Positions 33,206 to 42,758 of a DNA stretch of 64,000 bases are shown here, piece by piece. This DNA comes from an uncultured Sphingomonadaceae bacterium (lineage in GTDB: Bacteria; Pseudomonadota; Alphaproteobacteria; Sphingomonadales; Sphingomonadaceae). A program made the translations under genes and the position numbers. The notes under the pieces were generated by a model that was not told the DNA's origin, searched no databases, and worked only from the letters and a program-made list of their open reading frames with translations. The DNA lies in NCBI GenBank assembly GCA_947493325.1, contig CANLQI010000001.1, forward strand, positions 438,501 to 502,500, written 5' to 3'. Numbering within the stretch: the stretch's first letter is position 1; each line of letters starts with the position of its first letter.

Positions 33206-36200
33206 CTATTCTGCAGCTTCAATCGTATCATTGGCTGCATTGTTATCGGCCAGCGGATGTTCCAGCCTTTCCAGCATTTCCTTGGGACATACCTGCCAGA
33301 AAAACTCCCGCATGCGCTCCCAGTTCTGCAGGATTTCTTCCCCCCACGTGCTGTCCGTTGCATCGACATATTCCTCAATCAGCGATTTTAAATGCCCTTC
33401 CCAATATGCGCTACGGATGCGGTCCCAGGTGATGCTTTCGGCATTGGCGCGGCGGCTAAAACTACCCTTTTCGTCATAGATAAAGGCCATGCCGCCGGTC
33501 ATGCCCGCGCCAAAATTGCCGCCGACTTCGCCCAGAATGACTGCTGTGCCGCCTGTCATATATTCGCATCCATTCGCGCCGCATCCTTCGACCACGACAT
33601 TTGCGCCGCTATTGCGTACCGCAAAACGCTCGCCCGCCTGGCCCGCCGCGAACAGTTTGCCAGCCGTTGCGCCATAGAGCACGGTATTGCCGATGATCGT
33701 ATTGTCCTGACTACGCAGCGGCGAACTGACCGTCGGGCGCAGGGTGATGGTCCCGCCTGACAATCCCTTGCCGACATAGTCATTGGCATCGCCGAATACT
33801 TCGAGCGTAACGCCCTGACACAGGAATGCGCCCAGCGATTGCCCCGCACTCCCGCGCAGGCGCACGCGCACATGGCCTTCATCCAGGCCTTTCATACCGT
33901 ATTTCGCGGTGATTTCAGCGGACAGCCGTGTGCCGACCGCGCGATAGGTATTGCGCACATTATAGGTGAACTGCATTTTCTCACGCCGTTCAAATACCGG
34001 CCGCGCATCGTGCAGAATCTGTGCATCCAGACTGTCCGGGACAGGATTGCGGTGCGTTTCCAGATTGAAGCGCCGCTTTGCGTCCGGCACGTCCACCTTG
34101 GCGAGGATCGGATTGAGATCAAGGTCATCGAGATGTTCTGCGCCGCGGCTTACCTGCCGCAACAATTCGGTATGGCCGATTATCTCGTCAAGCGAGCGGA
34201 AGCCAAGACGCGCCAGTATCTCGCGCACTTCCTCGGCAATGAACGTCATCAGGTTGATGACTTTTTCGGGCGTGCCGGTGAATTTCTCGCGCAGGCGCTC
34301 GTCCTGCACACAGACACCGACGGGGCAGGTGTTGCTGTGACATTGGCGCACCATGATGCAGCCCATGGCGACGAGCGACAATGTACCGATGCCGAATTCT
34401 TCTGCGCCTAAAATGGCGGCGATAACGATATCGCGCCCGGTTTTCAGGCCGCCGTCGGTGCGCAGTTTAACGCGGTGGCGCAGGCCGTTGAGCGCCAGCA
34501 CCTGATTGGCCTCACTCAGCCCCATTTCCCACGGCGTGCCTGCATATTTGATGCTGGTCTGCGGGCTGGCCCCCGTACCTCCGGTATTGCCGGCGACAAG
34601 GATTACGTCCGCATGCGCTTTGGCCACGCCCGCCGCAATTGTGCCGATGCCGGCTGCCGAAACAAGCTTTACACAGACACGTGCACGCGGATTAATCTGT
34701 TTCAGGTCGTAAATCAGCTGCGCCAGATCCTCAATCGAATAGATATCATGGTGCGGGGGCGGGGAAATAAGCGTCACACCCGGGGTAGAATGGCGCAGGC
34801 GCGCGATAAATTCGGTCACCTTAAAGCCTGGCAACTGCCCGCCTTCGCCGGGTTTTGCACCTTGCGCCACCTTGATTTCTATCTCTTCGCACGCGCCCAG
34901 ATATTCCGAAGTCACGCCGAAACGTCCCGAAGCGACCTGTTTGATCGGACTGTTGGCATTGTCGCCATTATCATAGGGCGTGTAGCGTTCTTTCGCTTCG
35001 CCGCCTTCGCCCGATACGGATTTCGCGCCGATACGGTTCATGGCAATGGCGAGCGTTTCATGGGCTTCGGGCGACAGCGCGCCCAGCGACATGCCCGGCG
35101 TGATGAACCGCTTGCGTATTTCGGTTATCGCCTCGATTTCATCAATCGGCAGCGGTTTTTCCGCATAGTTGAAACCCATTAAATCGCGCAGATAGACAGG
35201 CGGCATCGCGCGCACGCCCTCGGCAAACTGCAGATAGCTGGAATAGCTGTCATTGGCGACGGCGCTTTGCAGCAAATGCATCATCTGCGCGCTATAGGCA
35301 TGGGTTTCCCCGCCTTCGCGCTGTTTGTAAAAACCGCCAATGGGCAAGCGCACGGCGGCGCTGTCAAACGCGTCCTGATGCCGCAGTTTCGCGGCGAGAT
35401 GCAGCGAGTTATAGCCTTCGCCGGATATTTTTGTCGGCATGCCGGGGAACAGGTCATGCACCAACGCGCGGCTCAGCCCCACGGCTTCAAAATTATATCC
35501 GCCGCGGTAGCTGGAAATGACAGCAATGCCCATTTTGGAAAGGATTTTCAGCAGGCCTTCATTGACGGCAGTGCGGTGCCGCTCAAGGCATTCATCAAGC
35601 GATAGTTCACCCAGCAGCCCCTTGGCATGACGATCCGCAATACACGCTTCGGCGACATAGGCATTGACCGTGGTCGCACCGACACCGATCAGCACCGAAT
35701 AATGATGCGTATCCAGACATTCGGCAGAGCGCACATTGACCGAGGCAAAGGCGCGCAGCCCTTCACGCACCAGATGCGTGTGCACCGCGGCGGTGGCAAG
35801 GATCATGGCCATGCCGATGCGATCCTCGCTGATATTCTCGTCGGTCAAGAATATTTCGGTCTTGCCCTCACGCACGGCCTGTTCGGCCTCGATGCGCACG
35901 CGGGCAATCGCTTCGCGCAGCTGTTCCGGTCCGCCTTCGGCCGGGAAAGTGCAGTCGATTTCGGCTTCAATGCCCTTGAACGCCTTTTTCAGGCGGAACC
36001 AGTCATTGGAGGTTGTGACAGGTGTATCGAGCACCAGCACATTTTCATTCTGCCCGTCTTTCTCGAGTATGTTGGCAAGGTTGGAAAAGCGCGTTTTCAG
36101 GCTCATCACATGACGTTCGCGCAAGGAATCAATGGGCGGGTTTGTCACCTGGCTGAAATTCTGCCGGAAAAACTGGCTGATAATACGCGGCTTGGCGCTG

Positions 36201-37747
36201 ATGACAGCCAGCGGGGTATCGTCTCCCATGGAGCCGATCGCTTCCTTGGCATCTTCCACCATCGGCGCGAGGATCATTTCCATATCTTCAATGGTGAAAC
36301 CTGCCGCCACCTGCCGCCGGTTGAGCTCTATCTTGCTCCATTCAGGTGTTTTCCTGTCCTTGACAGGTGACAGGTCATCAATACCGCGAAACCCGCTGAC
36401 GAGTTCTTCATAGGGCTGCTCGGCGGCAATCCGGTCCTTGACCGCGCGGTCGTGGAACAATTGCCCTTCCTGCAGATCAACCGCAATCATCTGCCCGGGG
36501 CCCAGCCGGCCTTTTTCGGTGACGCTGCTTTCCGGCACGACCACCATGCCACTTTCCGATCCGATAATCAGTAGATTATCCGACGTGATTGTATAGCGCA
36601 GCGGGCGCAGCGCATTGCGGTCGACCCCGGCCACGGCCCAGCGGCCATCTGTCATCGCCAGCGCGGCGGGGCCGTCCCATGGCTCCATCACGCTCGCCAT
36701 ATATTGATACATGGCGCTATGTGCAGCGGGAATATTGTCGGTGCCCTGCCATGCTTCGGGGATCAGCATGATTTTCGCGGTCGGCGCTTCGCGGCCCGAA
36801 CGGCATATGGTTTCAAACACCGAATCCAGCGCCGCCGTGTCCGATGCGCCGGCGGGTATCACGGGTTTGATATCTTCTGAATGTTCACCAAAGGCGAGGC
36901 TGGCCATTTTTATTTCATGGCTTTTCATCCAGTTTTTATTGCCGCGAATGGTGTTGATTTCGCCATTATGCGCGAGCGTGCGAAATGGCTGTGCCAGCCA
37001 CCATTGCGGAAAGGTATTGGTGGAATAGCGCTGGTGGAAAATCGCCATCCGGCTTTCAAACCGCGGATCGGTAAGGTCGGGGTAAAATACCGACAGGCTT
37101 TCGGCGAGAAACAGCCCTTTATAGACAATCGATTTGCAGGACAGGCTGCAGATATAAAAATCGTTGACCTGCGCCGCAATAATACGCTTTTCGATACGCT
37201 TGCGCACCAGATAGAGCGTTTTTTCAAATTCCTCTGCGCTCTGGTCTTCCGCCATGGGTCCGGCGATCATGATTTGCTCAATCTCGGGCCGCGTCACCTG
37301 CGCCTTTTGTCCAATGACCGTGACATCCACCGGTACCTGCCGCCAGCCATAGATGGTATAGCCTGCCTCGATCAGCTCCGCCTCGACAATGGTGCGGCAG
37401 CTTTCCTGTGCGTTCAGGTCTGTGCGCGGTAGGAATACCATGCCAACCGCCAATTGGCCCGGCAGCACCTTGTGCCCGCTGTCGGCAATGGCGTCGTCGA
37501 AAAAACGCGCGGGCAGGTCGACGTGAATACCTGCGCCGTCGCCAGTCATGCCATCTGCATCCACCGCGCCGCGGTGCCATACGGCTTTCAGCGCATCAAT
37601 TGCCGCCTCCACCACCCGGCGCGATGGCGTACCGTCCGTGGCGGCAATCATCCCGACCCCGCACGCATCGCCCTCAAATTCGGGACGATACATGCCCTCT
37701 TTCGCGAGGCGTGCGTGCTCGGCGGTGGGGTGGTGATATTCTGTCAT
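33206..37747 (-). CDS. gltB: Glutamate synthase (NADPH) large subunit
   Basis: 1513 residues from MTEYHHPTAEHARLAKEGMY. The nucleophile Cys lies in FEGDACGVGMIAA near residue 30, after a short propeptide that is normally removed. Domains in order: class II glutamine amidotransferase (about 30-430), a central domain, the FMN-binding synthase domain (about 840-1200, with the 3Fe-4S motif MVRQCHSNTCPVGVC) and the C-terminal GXGXG beta-helix (about 1270-1490, GGTAVILGEVGGNFGAGMTG). With GltD it makes two glutamates from glutamine and 2-oxoglutarate. The start was set at 37747 because the frame upstream has no conserved sequence. Confidence 0.97.
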   Translation of the reverse strand: MTEYHHPTAEHARLAKEGMYRPEFEGDACGVGMIAATDGTPSRRVVEAAIDALKAVWHRGAVDADGMTGDGAGIHVDLPARFFDDAIADSGHKVLPGQLAVGMVFLPRTDLNAQESCRTIVEAELIEAGYTIYGWRQVPVDVTVIGQKAQVTRPEIEQIMIAGPMAEDQSAEEFEKTLYLVRKRIEKRIIAAQVNDFYICSLSCKSIVYKGLFLAESLSVFYPDLTDPRFESRMAIFHQRYSTNTFPQWWLAQPFRTLAHNGEINTIRGNKNWMKSHEIKMASLAFGEHSEDIKPVIPAGASDTAALDSVFETICRSGREAPTAKIMLIPEAWQGTDNIPAAHSAMYQYMASVMEPWDGPAALAMTDGRWAVAGVDRNALRPLRYTITSDNLLIIGSESGMVVVPESSVTEKGRLGPGQMIAVDLQEGQLFHDRAVKDRIAAEQPYEELVSGFRGIDDLSPVKDRKTPEWSKIELNRRQVAAGFTIEDMEMILAPMVEDAKEAIGSMGDDTPLAVISAKPRIISQFFRQNFSQVTNPPIDSLRERHVMSLKTRFSNLANILEKDGQNENVLVLDTPVTTSNDWFRLKKAFKGIEAEIDCTFPAEGGPEQLREAIARVRIEAEQAVREGKTEIFLTDENISEDRIGMAMILATAAVHTHLVREGLRAFASVNVRSAECLDTHHYSVLIGVGATTVNAYVAEACIADRHAKGLLGELSLDECLERHRTAVNEGLLKILSKMGIAVISSYRGGYNFEAVGLSRALVHDLFPGMPTKISGEGYNSLHLAAKLRHQDAFDSAAVRLPIGGFYKQREGGETHAYSAQMMHLLQSAVANDSYSSYLQFAEGVRAMPPVYLRDLMGFNYAEKPLPIDEIEAITEIRKRFITPGMSLGALSPEAHETLAIAMNRIGAKSVSGEGGEAKERYTPYDNGDNANSPIKQVASGRFGVTSEYLGACEEIEIKVAQGAKPGEGGQLPGFKVTEFIARLRHSTPGVTLISPPPHHDIYSIEDLAQLIYDLKQINPRARVCVKLVSAAGIGTIAAGVAKAHADVILVAGNTGGTGASPQTSIKYAGTPWEMGLSEANQVLALNGLRHRVKLRTDGGLKTGRDIVIAAILGAEEFGIGTLSLVAMGCIMVRQCHSNTCPVGVCVQDERLREKFTGTPEKVINLMTFIAEEVREILARLGFRSLDEIIGHTELLRQVSRGAEHLDDLDLNPILAKVDVPDAKRRFNLETHRNPVPDSLDAQILHDARPVFERREKMQFTYNVRNTYRAVGTRLSAEITAKYGMKGLDEGHVRVRLRGSAGQSLGAFLCQGVTLEVFGDANDYVGKGLSGGTITLRPTVSSPLRSQDNTIIGNTVLYGATAGKLFAAGQAGERFAVRNSGANVVVEGCGANGCEYMTGGTAVILGEVGGNFGAGMTGGMAFIYDEKGSFSRRANAESITWDRIRSAYWEGHLKSLIEEYVDATDSTWGEEILQNWERMREFFWQVCPKEMLERLEHPLADNNAANDTIEAAE

Positions 37748-37801
37748 ATTATTGCATTCTTTTCGGATAATTGTGCCGCACGTAATCGCTGCCAAACCTG
37801 T

Positions 37802-38470
37802 TTATTCGCCCGTCTCTTCATCCATTGCAGGTTGCGGCAAGTGCGCTGTTTCTTCTTCGACTTTCTTCATGATGTCCGGCATGGCAGAGAGGAATTCCGG
37901 GACAAAGGCCTGCATACTTTCCATGAATTTAGGGTCAGTGAAAATGAGCAAGGATTCTGCTGCATATGATTTGCCAGTGGGCGTTGCAAAAAACACATTC
38001 AGGTCATTCAGCTCGGCAAGGCTGAAACGGCTGGCATAAATCTGTGCCATATTCTCACGCATGGATGGTTCGATTTTTTCCATGAGCGGGATCATTTCGC
38101 GCATCATCACATCGGTTGTGATTTTCATGCGTTCGCGGAAATGCGGATCTTTTTCCTCAATCACTTCGGCAAGAGTCTCATCACTATCCTCGGTATTCAC
38201 TCCGCCAGCTTTGACGACATCGGATGCGCGCATATCGAACATGCTTTCAAACATCGAATCCATCATCTGGTCCATCGTGCCGTCCATCATCTTGCGGTAC
38301 GTACCCAGCGGCCAGATACTGTCGACAACCTTTTGGGCCGCAGACATGCGCGCAGGGTCGATATCAGTATCTGTTTGCGCGGTTTCTGGGGTCTCCTGCG
38401 CATGGCCTGTGACAGGCAATGCCATTCCAAGTGATATGGCCGTAAGCAATGTTAACTTTCTTTTAGACAT
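37802..38470 (-). CDS. DUF2059 exported protein with a Met-rich segment
   Basis: 222 residues with a signal peptide ending GHAQE near 25. A Met-rich amphipathic segment KMMDGTMDQMMDSMFESMFD (about 60-79) precedes the DUF2059 helical domain (about 110-200, FRERMKITTDVMMREMIPLM and LAELNDLNVFFATPTGKSY). Function is unknown; the Met clusters could bind Cu(I) or a hydrophobic partner, which is speculation. It sits between gltD (17 bp away) and gltB (54 bp away), as if part of the operon. Confidence 0.88.
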   Translation of the reverse strand: MSKRKLTLLTAISLGMALPVTGHAQETPETAQTDTDIDPARMSAAQKVVDSIWPLGTYRKMMDGTMDQMMDSMFESMFDMRASDVVKAGGVNTEDSDETLAEVIEEKDPHFRERMKITTDVMMREMIPLMEKIEPSMRENMAQIYASRFSLAELNDLNVFFATPTGKSYAAESLLIFTDPKFMESMQAFVPEFLSAMPDIMKKVEEETAHLPQPAMDEETGE

Positions 38471-38487
38471 TTTCTTTCCTCTCTATT

Positions 38488-39987
38488 TCATGCCGCCTGT
38501 TTTGCAGCTTTTGCTTTTTCGCGCATAAACCGGTGCATATGCTCAGTGACGTCGCGGCCATCGCGTATCGCCCAGACGACCAGTGATGCGCCGCGTACAA
38601 TGTCGCCCGCGGCGAACACACCGTCCAGATTTGTCATCATCGATTTATGGTCGACGCGCAGTGTGCCCCACCGCGTGGTGCTCAGCTCTTCACAATCGAA
38701 CAGCGTGGGCAATTCCTCCGGATCAAAGCCCAGCGCCTTGATCACCATATCAGCTTTTACCGTATATTCGCTGCCTGGTTCGATTTCAGGTGCGCGGCGG
38801 CCGCTGGCATCGGGCTGGCCCAGCCGCATCCTGCTGACTTTGACGCCGGTGACTTTTTCCGTACCCTCAATTGCAACGGGCGCGGAAAGCCAGACGAACT
38901 CCACGCCTTCTTCTTCGGCATTGCCGACTTCGCGCTGGGACCCCGGCATATTTTCACGGTCGCGCCGGTACAGGCATTTGACCGACTTTGCGCCCTGGCG
39001 GACTGCGGTGCGGACACAGTCCATTGCGGTGTCGCCGCCGCCGATCACCACGACGTTTTTACCTTTGGCATCCATAGCGCCGCTGTCAAATTCGGGAACA
39101 TCATCCCCAAAACCCTTGCGATTGGACGCTGTAAGATAATCAAGCGCGGGGAGGACGCCCTGTGCGCCAATACCGGGAACCTTGATATCGCGGGCCTTGT
39201 AAACGCCCGTTGCTATCAGGATGCTGTCATGTTTCGCGCGCAGTTCATCCATGCTGGCATCGCGGCCCACTTCGAAACCGTCGTGAAAATGAATGCCCGC
39301 ATCGATCAACCGCTGGACGCGGCGCGTGACGACATGTTTTTCCAGTTTGAAGCCCGGGATGCCATAAGTCAGCAGACCGCCCGCGCGGTCATGCCGGTCA
39401 TAGACGTGCACGTCATAGCCAGCGACGCGCAGATATTCGGCCGTGGTAAGGCCCGCCGGACCTGCGCCGATAATGCCGACTGACTGGCCGCGCTCCGGGC
39501 CGACCGCAACGGGTTCCACCCAGCCTTTTTCCCATGCCGTATCAGTGATATATTTTTCAACCGAGCCAATTGTCACGGCGCCGTGCCCGGAAAATTCGAT
39601 GACGCAATTGCCCTCGCAAAGCCGGTCCTGCGGACAGATGCGCCCGCAGATTTCGGGCATTGTCGATGTGGCATTGGACATTTCATAGGCATCACGCAAC
39701 CGGCCTTCGGCTGTGAGGCGGAGCCAGTCGGGAATATGATTGTGCAGCGGGCAGTGCGTCGAACAATACGGAACGCCGCATTGTGAACAGCGTGATGACT
39801 GATCCGCGGCTGTTTGCGCTGCATAACGATCCGCTATCTCCTGAAAATCGTCTGCGCGCTTTTTGGGCGCGCGCTTATCGGGATAGCTCTGCCCTTGTTC
39901 GACAAATGATAGCATGGCTTTTTTCACAAGCAATTTCTGTCCGGCTTCGGAAGATGTCTTCTTTTTATGTGGCATGCCCGCAGGCAT
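38488..39987 (-). CDS. gltD: Glutamate synthase (NADPH) small subunit
   Basis: About 499 residues. Feeds electrons from NADPH to GltB. The N-terminal Fe-S region has RCSQCGVPYCSTHCPLHNHIPDW and ICGRICPQDRLCEGNC; FAD site VGIIGAGPAGLTTAEYL near 180; NADPH site VVVIGGGDTAMDCVRTA near 317; and DGVFAAGDIVRGASLVVWAI at the end. The start is ambiguous: GTG 40011, ATG 39987, ATG 39975 and ATG 39915 are in frame, and homology begins only around the last (MLSFVEQGQSYPDKR). It is the first gene of gltD-DUF2059-gltB. Confidence 0.95.
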   Translation of the reverse strand: MPAGMPHKKKTSSEAGQKLLVKKAMLSFVEQGQSYPDKRAPKKRADDFQEIADRYAAQTAADQSSRCSQCGVPYCSTHCPLHNHIPDWLRLTAEGRLRDAYEMSNATSTMPEICGRICPQDRLCEGNCVIEFSGHGAVTIGSVEKYITDTAWEKGWVEPVAVGPERGQSVGIIGAGPAGLTTAEYLRVAGYDVHVYDRHDRAGGLLTYGIPGFKLEKHVVTRRVQRLIDAGIHFHDGFEVGRDASMDELRAKHDSILIATGVYKARDIKVPGIGAQGVLPALDYLTASNRKGFGDDVPEFDSGAMDAKGKNVVVIGGGDTAMDCVRTAVRQGAKSVKCLYRRDRENMPGSQREVGNAEEEGVEFVWLSAPVAIEGTEKVTGVKVSRMRLGQPDASGRRAPEIEPGSEYTVKADMVIKALGFDPEELPTLFDCEELSTTRWGTLRVDHKSMMTNLDGVFAAGDIVRGASLVVWAIRDGRDVTEHMHRFMREKAKAAKQAA

Positions 39988-40011
39988 ATGTAACTTAGCC
40001 GAATGAGTCAC

Positions 40012-40387
40012 GTGGAAAATGCGATATAAGACAGTATTACTTACTTAAAATAATCGATATTAGAAGAGAAAGTGTAAAGTTACACATTCTGGATATAAAA
40101 TTATAGCCGAAACGGACTTATTTATCTCGGCAATCACGACTGATATGTCTGAGAGGAATAAGCGTCCATGTTTTACGGCCCTGCAATGTCCAGCAAATCC
40201 AACACGATTTGTCCTACATTGGCGGTTTCAACACGTTCCTAGGTGCGAAGCAATGTGAAGCTAAGAGTTGGAAATGCCGCTGTCCGCGCAACTCTGTCTG
40301 GACATTCCGGCCGGTACGCGTCATGGGGCTTATTTGATTTTCGGGCTGCCTTTGCGGCTCGGTTGTGATTGTAAGAAAGCATATGCG
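40012..40387. other. Divergent gltD / uppP regulatory region
   Basis: 376 bp, AT-rich near gltD. It contains the palindrome GTGTAAAGTTACAC (40072-40085), an ATCGATAT segment, and one TGTCCTACA copy at 40210. Presumed promoters of both divergent units; no gene is supported. Confidence 0.5.
40072..40085. promoter_or_regulatory. Palindromic operator candidate upstream of gltD
   Basis: GTGTAAAGTTACAC, a perfect 6-2-6 inverted repeat in AT-rich DNA 60-75 nt upstream of the gltD starts. The shape fits a dimeric repressor or activator site; the regulator is unknown. Confidence 0.45.
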
Positions 40388-41233
40388 ATGACATTTATTC
40401 AGATGTTGCTGATTGCCATAGTGCAGGGGATTACCGAATTCCTGCCGATTTCATCGTCCGGCCATCTGATCCTGCTGCCTATCTTTATGGATATGGAGGA
40501 TCAGGGGCCGATGATCGATGTGGCGGTGCATGTCGGATCTTTGCTGGCGATTATGGCCTATTTTTTCCGCGATGTCTGGGGCCTTGCGCGCGGCGGTTTC
40601 GCGAGTGTCGGCATTGGTGAGGCACCGGCGGAGCGGCGGCTGTTCTGGTGGATCGTGCTGGGCACTATCCCGGCGGCACTGTTTGGCCTTGCTATCAAGC
40701 TCGGCTATCTGAACGGCATCGCGACGGATGTGTTTGGCATGTCGCTGCCCGATGGCAATTTGATGGAGGGGCTGCGTTTTACGGACCTTATCGCAGTGAA
40801 CCTGATCGTTTACGGCATATTACTCGGCATTGCGGACCGTTTTGGCCCGTCACACCGCACATATGAAGACATGCAGCTCAAAGATGGCATTATTGTCGGC
40901 ATTGCGCAGGCATTGGCGCTTATCCCGGGCACAAGCCGGTCCGGCGTGACCATGACAGCGGCGCGTTTTCTGGGCTTTGAGCGCGTAGAAGCAGCACGTT
41001 TTTCTTTCCTGCTCTCCATTCCGGCAGTCGCCGGCGCCGGTGTGCTCATCGTGCCCGACCTGCTGGATGCGGGCGGTGATCTGCTTAAGGAAGCGATTAT
41101 TACAGGGGCGCTGACATTTGTAGCGGCTTTTGCCACCATGGCTTTCTTGATGAAGTTCCTGAAAAAAGCATCGATGATGGTGTTTGTGGTGTACCGCGTG
41201 CTGATGGGTGCCGTGCTGCTCTGGATGTTCTAA
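40388..41233 (+). CDS. uppP: Undecaprenyl-diphosphatase UppP (BacA)
   Basis: Recycles undecaprenyl diphosphate to the carrier phosphate for wall synthesis. 281 residues from the ATG starting MTFIQMLLIAIVQGITEFLP; the frame is open earlier, but those 40 residues are not hydrophobic or conserved. Active-site motifs: EFLPISSSGHLILL near 18-31 and ALIPGTSRSGVTM near 178-190. About eight membrane helices. Divergent from gltD. Confidence 0.96.
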   Translation: MTFIQMLLIAIVQGITEFLPISSSGHLILLPIFMDMEDQGPMIDVAVHVGSLLAIMAYFFRDVWGLARGGFASVGIGEAPAERRLFWWIVLGTIPAALFGLAIKLGYLNGIATDVFGMSLPDGNLMEGLRFTDLIAVNLIVYGILLGIADRFGPSHRTYEDMQLKDGIIVGIAQALALIPGTSRSGVTMTAARFLGFERVEAARFSFLLSIPAVAGAGVLIVPDLLDAGGDLLKEAIITGALTFVAAFATMAFLMKFLKKASMMVFVVYRVLMGAVLLWMF

Positions 41234-41249
41234 AGCAGAGCCGCCTCGC

Positions 41250-42659
41250 CTAGGTTTCTGACAGGCCTACACTGATATTGGCTTCCGGTTCTGCCGCTTT
41301 TGCAGAGGCCACCGGATAGGCGCAATAATCGGCTGCATAATAGGCGCTGGGCCGGTGGTTGCCGGACAGGCCGACACCGCCAAATGGGGCCGCAGATGAT
41401 GCGCCATTGGTGGGCCGGTTCCAATTGACAATTCCTGCACGGACATGCGTCCAGAACTGCTCGAAATCTTCGGCTGTGCCGCCTACCAAAGATGCGGATA
41501 GGCCAAAGCGCGTATTATTGGCTTCGGCAATCGCCTCTTCCAGCGAGTCCACTTTTATAACCTGTAGTAAGGGGCCGAATAGCTCCTCATCGGGGCGGTC
41601 CGTGATATCCGTTACATCTACAATGGCAGGGGTCAAGAATGGCAGATTATCATCGCGGCGTTCGAGTGACTTGATAATCTTGCCGCCTTTGCTGACCAGA
41701 TCGTCAAAACCTTTGACCAGGCCATCAGCGGCTCCATTGTCGATGACAGGGCCCATATAGGGCGCTGGATCGGCAAAAGGTTCATCGACAATCAGGCGAT
41801 CCGCGAGCTTTAGCGTTGCGGCAATAACGGCATCGTAAATATCCTTATGCACGATGAGGCGGCCTGCCGCGGAACACCGCTGTCCTGAAGTGGTAAAGGC
41901 GGACTGGATAATCAGCGTTGCCGCATCTTCCACCTTGCCAGTGGGCATCACAATCATGGGATTATTACCGCCCATTTCCAGCGCCACAATTTTGTCAGGC
42001 TGATCGGCCAGTGCCTTGTTAATGGCGATGCCGGTGGTGGCCGATCCGGTGAACAATATGCCGTCAACATCTTCATGCGCGACCAGTGCCTTGCCCTCAT
42101 CCGCCGCACCGATGAGCAGGCGGACCGCATCCTCGGGCACGCCAGCCTTATGAAGGCACTGCACCAGTATCTCGGCAGTGGCAGGTGTTTTTTCCGATGA
42201 TTTGAAAACAATCGTATTGCCCGCAATCAGTGCCGGGACAATATGCCCGTTCGGCAGGTGTGCCGGGAAATTATAGGGGCCGAGCACCGCCATTACGCCA
42301 TGCGGTTTATGGCGCAGCGACATGGCCGCACCGGCGGCATCGCCCAGTTTCCTGTGCGGGGTGCGCTCTTCATAGGCGCTGATCGAAATATCCACTTTGT
42401 TAATGACAGCCTGGACTTCCGTCTTTGTCTCCCACAAAGGCTTGCCCGTTTCGCGTGCTATTGTGGTGGCGAGATGGTCGCCCGCAGCCGCGATTTCATC
42501 GGCATAGCGCCGTACAAGGGCAATACGGTCGGCCACGAGCTGTGCGGCCCACTCCGGCCAAGCGGCGCGCGCACGCGCCACTTCTGCATCGACATTACCG
42601 ATGGGATGACGCCAGAATTCCTTGCCGGTGGCAGGTTCGATGGAAATAAGTTCGGACAA
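41250..42659 (-). CDS. astD: Succinylglutamate-semialdehyde dehydrogenase
   Basis: NAD-dependent step of the arginine succinyltransferase (AST) pathway. About 469 residues from the TTG at 42659, which has AAAAGG 8-9 nt upstream and starts SELISIEPATGKEFWRHP as in relatives; a TTG at 42731 lies inside a palindrome and is less likely. ALDH features: GPYNFPAHLPNGHIVPALIA near 135, FTGSATTGIAINK near 215, ALEMGGNNPMIV near 240 and the catalytic Cys in TTSGQRCSAAGR near 276. No other ast gene is in the window. Confidence 0.93.
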   Translation of the reverse strand: MSELISIEPATGKEFWRHPIGNVDAEVARARAAWPEWAAQLVADRIALVRRYADEIAAAGDHLATTIARETGKPLWETKTEVQAVINKVDISISAYEERTPHRKLGDAAGAAMSLRHKPHGVMAVLGPYNFPAHLPNGHIVPALIAGNTIVFKSSEKTPATAEILVQCLHKAGVPEDAVRLLIGAADEGKALVAHEDVDGILFTGSATTGIAINKALADQPDKIVALEMGGNNPMIVMPTGKVEDAATLIIQSAFTTSGQRCSAAGRLIVHKDIYDAVIAATLKLADRLIVDEPFADPAPYMGPVIDNGAADGLVKGFDDLVSKGGKIIKSLERRDDNLPFLTPAIVDVTDITDRPDEELFGPLLQVIKVDSLEEAIAEANNTRFGLSASLVGGTAEDFEQFWTHVRAGIVNWNRPTNGASSAAPFGGVGLSGNHRPSAYYAADYCAYPVASAKAAEPEANISVGLSET

Positions 42660-42723
42660 AAGCGGGACCTTTTCAGCAAAGTGGGAAAGTGGATTGGATG
42701 TCAAATTAGTGTGCAGCGCGCAT

Positions 42724-42742
42724 GATAACAAGGTTTGTTATC
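42724..42742. promoter_or_regulatory. Palindromic operator candidate upstream of astD
   Basis: GATAACAAGGTTTGTTATC, a perfect 8-3-8 inverted repeat 65-83 nt upstream of the chosen astD start and just past the selO stop. The symmetry fits a dimeric regulator such as an Arg- or Lrp-responsive protein, but the regulator is not identified. Confidence 0.55.
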
Positions 42743-42758
42743 TATTGGTGGTTAATGG

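Noticed and set aside
42660-42731. astD starting at the TTG at 42731
   Set aside because: This codon lies inside the operator-like palindrome and lacks a ribosome site; the TTG at 42659 has AAAAGG at proper distance and starts where homology starts.
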